A stretch of 17,274 bases of DNA from NCBI GenBank assembly GCA_012521315.1, contig JAAYMP010000105.1, positions 1 through 17,274 on the forward strand, given 5' to 3'. Shown piece by piece: positions 13,572-17,274 of this stretch. A program made the translations under genes and the position numbers. Position 1 is the first letter of the stretch; each line of letters begins with the position of its first letter. The DNA is from Bacillota bacterium (GTDB lineage Bacteria; Bacillota; UBA4882; UBA10575). Below the pieces are notes generated by a model that was not told where the DNA came from, searched no databases, and saw only the letters and a list, made by a program, of their open reading frames with translations.

Positions 13572-16178
13572 ATGAAAAGTGTAAGCCGATTTTTCCTCAG
13601 GGTAATTGTATTCTTCCCTTTTTTGCTGCTTGTCACCTTACCATGCTTGGCCCAGACTGAACTGGACGACCGCCTGGATCAGCTGGCCACCCGGATTGTT
13701 GAACTAATGGCCGAGAATACCGGTACATTGGAGGGGCCGGAGAAAATGCGCCTTGCCGTTCTGGACTTCCCCGATCTGGGCGGGCAGGTGACCGGCTTGG
13801 GGCGGTTTGTGGCCGAAGAATTAACGACCCGGCTGTTTTTAACGCGGCGTTTTGAGGTCATCGAGCGGCAGCTGCTCAATAAAGTCCTCGATGAACTGAA
13901 GTTAAGCGCGGCTGGTTTTGTCGATTCATCCTCGGCGCAGGAACTCGGGAAGATTCTGGGGGTTTCGGCGGTAGTCTCCGGAACCATTTCTCCGTTGGCA
14001 ACGACGGTCCGGGTGAACGCCCGCGTGATTACCACTACAACCGGGAAGATTGTGGCGGCTACCTCTGTCGAACTGCCGAAGGATGAGGGTGTTATGCAAC
14101 TGCTGCAGACGGTGGTTCCGGCGGGCGGGGGTATCCTTCCCGAATCCGAAACCGTTCTTCCGGGGTTACCCGGGGAAGGACCGGGGGAATCCTCCGCTCC
14201 GTTGCCGGCGGGCAGCGGCGGCCACCCGGGAGGAGGTTTTGCCCGGCGCGAGGAGCAAACCTATCAAGACCGCATCGAACAAGCGCTGAGCAGAGGAGAG
14301 TACCTCAAAGCCTATTCCCTTTGCCAGGAGGCGCTGGCCAAATACCCCGCCTTTGCCTTCGCCTATGCCGCGCTGGGCTATACATATCTGCGGATCCAGC
14401 CGGCCAACGAAGAACAAGCGCTTCTTGCTTTGGAAAAGGCGGTGGCTTTGGCCGAGGAGCCGTGGGGTGACGGTTTTGCCCATTATTTATTAGGACGGAT
14501 CTATGCCAACCGGGGGCGCCGGCTTGAGGCCCGTTTGGCGTTGGAGAAGGCAGCCCTGCGCTACCAAGTCGTGGGCATCAAGCGGTCACCGGAGGATTGG
14601 TACAACCAGGCGATCAGGCTCTGCCTGGAATTGTACAGGGAAGAGATCGAGGCCTGCTGGGCAGAGCAGGACTATGCCCGGGCGATCAATCTTTGTCAGC
14701 AAGCAATTGACAAGTTTAAACCCGCTTTTGCCTATACGGCCCGGGGCTATTCCCTTCTGAAAAGCAAACCGGTCCGGGCCGCGGAGGCGTTAGAATCCCT
14801 TCTGGCTGCGCTGGCCTTGGTCGATCGACCGTACGGGGATGGTTGGACCTATTATTTGCTGGGTTGGGCCTATTGGGAGACAGGGGATAAAGATAAAGCA
14901 CGGGAGGCTTTGGAACGGGCCATAACCAGCACACATCAGTCGGCGGTGCTTTCAGCTCCCGCGTGGGAAACCGACTGTCTCCGCCTCTTACGCTACTGTT
15001 ACGAAGGGAAGATCGAAACCTTCCTGGCGAACGGGGAGTACGAGGCAGCCATCGATTTTCTGGAAGGGGTTATTACCTTCCTGCCGGATTTTGCTTACGC
15101 CCATGCCGTTTTAGGCTACTCTTACCTAATGGCGGACAAGGCGCCCCGGCGGGCCCTTGAAGTCCTGGAACGAGCGGCGGCTCTGGAGGAAGCCCCGGTC
15201 GAACATGGGTGGACGGCATACCTTTTGGGCTGGGCTTACCAGCGCAATGGACGGTATGGCCCGGCCGTGGACGCCTTGGGGAAAGCGTTACGCCAGGCGG
15301 GGGAGGCGGGCGTGACGCCGGAGTGGGCCGCCGACGGCGTCCGGCGTTTGGCGGACAGTTATGACCAGCTTTTTAACCAGTTCCGCTTGCGAGGCGGAAA
15401 TATCAGCTATTATCTGGTCTTGGCCGAAGCCAGTATGGAACTTCTCCCCGAATATGCCACCGGCTACGCCGTCAAAGGATACTGTCTGACGGAGGTCAGT
15501 GCCGAACGGACCGGGGAGGCTTTGACGCTTTTACAACAAGCGCAGGCGTTAAAGGAAGACCCCACGGGGGACGGTTGGATCTACTACGCCTTCGGGCGGG
15601 CCTACAACCAAAAGGGAGAGCGGAAGACCGCTATGGCCTACTTGGAACAGGCGCTCCGGCGCGGGGCCGAGGCGCATGTTTCCGAACGTCAATACTGGTA
15701 TCGACAGTGCAACCTCCTCTATCAACGCCTCTCCAAACAACACCGTTCCATGTATGGACTGGCAGTCACCGTGGATTCCGCCGCCGATGATCCCTACCTT
15801 ATGTTGAAGCTCGGTTCGGAAAAGGGGCGTCCTTTCAATTCCTTTACCGGTTTAAAGCTGCGGTTGGGGGTTTCGTCGGAGCTCTGGCGGGTGGAAGCCG
15901 GCGGGGAATTGGCCTGGGAAGGCGATCTCTTTCCGCCGATGGAGTTCCTTGGTTGGTATGTTTTGCTGGGTGGGGGAATGTACGGGGTTTATGGTCTGAA
16001 CCGGAGTACCGGCGGTGATCTGGACCTTGGTTTATACTTCGGCTTTGAGACCGGCTTAAGGTTTTATTTTGGCGAGGCCAACCGTTTCTGCCTAACGGTC
16101 GGCGCCGAACACCGTTTTTATCCCGCCGGGGAGAATACGGTGGCGTTTGGGGTTAACCTTGGTTTGCCCGTCCAGTAG
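13572..16178 (+). CDS. exported FlgO-like / four-module TPR / beta-domain protein (operon gene 4)
   Basis: 868 residues from the ATG at 13572, eight bases after AAGGG (13559-13563); a GTG at 13563 overlaps that site. A signal peptide (cleavage after CLA, 25-27) leads to a FlgO/CsgG-like domain at about 59-168 (MRLAVLDF, GRFVAEELTTRLF, FEVIERQLLNKVLDE, LGKILGVSAVVSGTI). A Gly/Pro-rich linker spans about 181-228. Four repeated modules of about 120 residues fill 234-724, each with TPR-like helices and a signature such as YGDGWTYYLLGWAY. The last 142 residues are beta-rich, with alternating patterns like DLDLGLYFGFETGLRFYF and no further TPR, and resemble an eight-strand barrel, though the final residue is not aromatic. 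A role as outer-membrane or envelope scaffold is inferred; no enzyme motif is seen. Confidence 0.75.
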   Translation: MKSVSRFFLRVIVFFPFLLLVTLPCLAQTELDDRLDQLATRIVELMAENTGTLEGPEKMRLAVLDFPDLGGQVTGLGRFVAEELTTRLFLTRRFEVIERQLLNKVLDELKLSAAGFVDSSSAQELGKILGVSAVVSGTISPLATTVRVNARVITTTTGKIVAATSVELPKDEGVMQLLQTVVPAGGGILPESETVLPGLPGEGPGESSAPLPAGSGGHPGGGFARREEQTYQDRIEQALSRGEYLKAYSLCQEALAKYPAFAFAYAALGYTYLRIQPANEEQALLALEKAVALAEEPWGDGFAHYLLGRIYANRGRRLEARLALEKAALRYQVVGIKRSPEDWYNQAIRLCLELYREEIEACWAEQDYARAINLCQQAIDKFKPAFAYTARGYSLLKSKPVRAAEALESLLAALALVDRPYGDGWTYYLLGWAYWETGDKDKAREALERAITSTHQSAVLSAPAWETDCLRLLRYCYEGKIETFLANGEYEAAIDFLEGVITFLPDFAYAHAVLGYSYLMADKAPRRALEVLERAAALEEAPVEHGWTAYLLGWAYQRNGRYGPAVDALGKALRQAGEAGVTPEWAADGVRRLADSYDQLFNQFRLRGGNISYYLVLAEASMELLPEYATGYAVKGYCLTEVSAERTGEALTLLQQAQALKEDPTGDGWIYYAFGRAYNQKGERKTAMAYLEQALRRGAEAHVSERQYWYRQCNLLYQRLSKQHRSMYGLAVTVDSAADDPYLMLKLGSEKGRPFNSFTGLKLRLGVSSELWRVEAGGELAWEGDLFPPMEFLGWYVLLGGGMYGVYGLNRSTGGDLDLGLYFGFETGLRFYFGEANRFCLTVGAEHRFYPAGENTVAFGVNLGLPVQ
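14271..15743 (+). repeat. four tandem ~120-codon TPR modules within operon gene 4
   Basis: Modules begin near 14271, 14643, 15009 and 15369, with periods of 124, 122 and 120 codons. Each has a helix pair ending in a xxPxxAxAxxxxGYxxL motif, then a GDG(F/W)xxYxLGxAY motif (EHGW in the third) and a closing LExAL-type helix. The DNA is diverged, so the repeats are old. Confidence 0.75.
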
Positions 16179-16220
16179 AAACCGCATGATCCGATCGGAA
16201 CTGCGTAAATGCAAATAAAG

Positions 16221-16250
16221 AAGACCCTTTCGCCAGAAGGGTCTTTCTCT
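16221..16250. terminator. bidirectional terminator between operon gene 4 and the SpoIID-domain gene
   Basis: AAGACCCTT (16221-16229) pairs with AAGGGTCTT (16237-16245). T-rich tails lie on both sides: TTCTCTTTCC forward and CTTTATTTGC in reverse. The flanking genes converge here. Confidence 0.7.
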
Positions 16251-16289
16251 TTCCGACCACCGCCATTACCATAGACAAAAGTTCAACGG

Positions 16290-17274
16290 TTATTGATAGA
16301 GCTTGGTGATGGTGGCTCCCGGATAATAATGGCCAAGGATAGCTTGGACGGAAAAACCGTCGGCGGCCATCCCCGCGGCACCGCTTTGGTCCAAGCCAAC
16401 CCCGTGACCGAAACCGGCGCCGGTGAAGATAAAGAAGGCGGGAAGCCCGTCGGGCCCCAATTTTGGCTCGATGGTAAACAGGTTGCTTCTGAGGCCGCCT
16501 AAGCTGGACCGGATTGCATCACCGCTGATCCTGAGCTGCCCCTCGGTTCCTTGGACCAAGACATGTTCAACCCGGCCGCAGGCCGCCCGGCCGGCGGTGA
16601 CGATCCCGGTGATCTGGCCGATCTTGGCTCGGTTCTGCAAACGGTGTTCAATTTCGGTACGGGGGACGATCACCCGCCACCGGTAGGCGCTCCGGGCGCT
16701 ATATTTCGGGTTGGACGAATAGGAGGGGATCCGGGTGGCGATCCAGTCGGCCAACTTGGCCGGCGCGGGAAGCCCATCGTGGGCCTCCACCAGCTTATCC
16801 GGTACGGCTTGCAAATAGGGCGGGTTAAAGTTCCAAGTGCTCGGCGGTACGGCCGAATACCCGCCGGAGTTTGCGGAGTAAAAAGCCGAGATTGGTTTGT
16901 TGTTATAAGTCAGAATCTGCCCCCGGGTGGCGTCGACCGCCCGCCGTACCGCGGCGTTTTCACTGGTTACACCGTTGTAGGCTTGGGAAGCGACGGAGCC
17001 CAGCAGGTCAAAACCGCGCTGCCGGTAACGGCCGAGGTTGGCATAGGCATAAGTCCGGGCGGCAATCGCTTGGGCTTCTAAGGCCGCCGCCGGCCAGGAG
17101 GAAGGCATCTCCGAAGGAACAACGGCATACAAGTATTCCTCCATCGTGAGTTGGTTGACGATGGTCATTCCTGCGGGGAAGGGGAGGAGTTGAATTGTTC
17201 CGCGGTAAGCCCGGGTGGCCTCGCCCGCCCAGAAGTAACCGCGCCCGTATTCCATCTGAAAGAGGAGCGTGGTG
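16290..17274 (-). CDS. SpoIID/LytB-domain protein, 5' end beyond the window (partial)
   Basis: The visible 328 residues hold a nearly complete SpoIID/LytB domain. SpoIID is a lytic transglycosylase that trims peptidoglycan during engulfment in spore formers; relatives modify the wall outside sporulation. Seen here: VNQLTMEEYLYAVVPSEMP with the catalytic-type Glu in PSEMP, EAQAIAARTYA, FYSANSGGYS, and GFGHGVGLDQSGAAGMA near the C-terminus. The frame stays open to the window edge, and the first ATG (17253-17255) has no ribosome site and lies just before YRGTIQLLP, a normal internal strand. I therefore treat the start as missing. The N-terminal signal or anchor cannot be assessed. Whether this is sporulation SpoIID or a paralogue is undecided. 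Confidence 0.85.
   Translation of the reverse strand, partial: TTLLFQMEYGRGYFWAGEATRAYRGTIQLLPFPAGMTIVNQLTMEEYLYAVVPSEMPSSWPAAALEAQAIAARTYAYANLGRYRQRGFDLLGSVASQAYNGVTSENAAVRRAVDATRGQILTYNNKPISAFYSANSGGYSAVPPSTWNFNPPYLQAVPDKLVEAHDGLPAPAKLADWIATRIPSYSSNPKYSARSAYRWRVIVPRTEIEHRLQNRAKIGQITGIVTAGRAACGRVEHVLVQGTEGQLRISGDAIRSSLGGLRSNLFTIEPKLGPDGLPAFFIFTGAGFGHGVGLDQSGAAGMAADGFSVQAILGHYYPGATITKLYQ

Overview
The window looks like chromosomal DNA of a spore-forming member of the Bacillota (Firmicutes). The support is a SpoIID/LytB-domain gene at the right edge, a PolX/PHP protein of the bacterial type, strong AAGGAGG-type ribosome sites feeding TTG and GTG starts, and a LiaF/YvqF-like antibiotic-response membrane protein. 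Base composition is moderate to slightly GC-rich. No rRNA, tRNA, CRISPR array, transposase or phage gene was seen.

Left part (1-5148): a possible 53-residue membrane peptide, then a reverse-strand methyl-accepting chemotaxis protein with its own terminator and a candidate sigma-D (SigD/FliA) promoter. Divergent from it are an FGGY-family sugar kinase (TTG start) and a LiaF-like membrane protein with a small palindrome before its ribosome site. Middle part (5145-10245): a reverse-strand alpha/beta hydrolase whose stop codon overlaps that of the LiaF-like gene, and a reverse-strand PolX-type protein whose polymerase site has lost two of three catalytic aspartates while its PHP site is intact. 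On the forward strand follow an RlmA-type 23S rRNA methyltransferase, a GNAT acetyltransferase, a possible small membrane protein and an Hsp20 chaperone.

Right part (10494-16178): the most interesting region, a four-gene forward operon in which every product has a signal peptide. Gene 1 has a FlgT N-terminal-like domain. Gene 2 has an LPP20 domain, the family that contains Vibrio FlgP. Gene 3 has TPR repeats plus a CsgG/FlgO-like domain. Gene 4 has a FlgO-like domain, four 120-residue TPR modules and a C-terminal beta-rich region that resembles a small outer-membrane barrel. FlgT, FlgO and FlgP are the outer-membrane flagellar ring/disc proteins of Vibrio. Their domains together in a Bacillota-like genome suggest an envelope-spanning or flagellum-associated assembly in a diderm lineage such as Limnochordia, Halanaerobiales or Negativicutes. 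The domain names are read from sequence patterns, and both the diderm state and the link to flagella are inferences.

A bidirectional terminator separates this operon from the convergent SpoIID-domain gene, which runs off the right edge.
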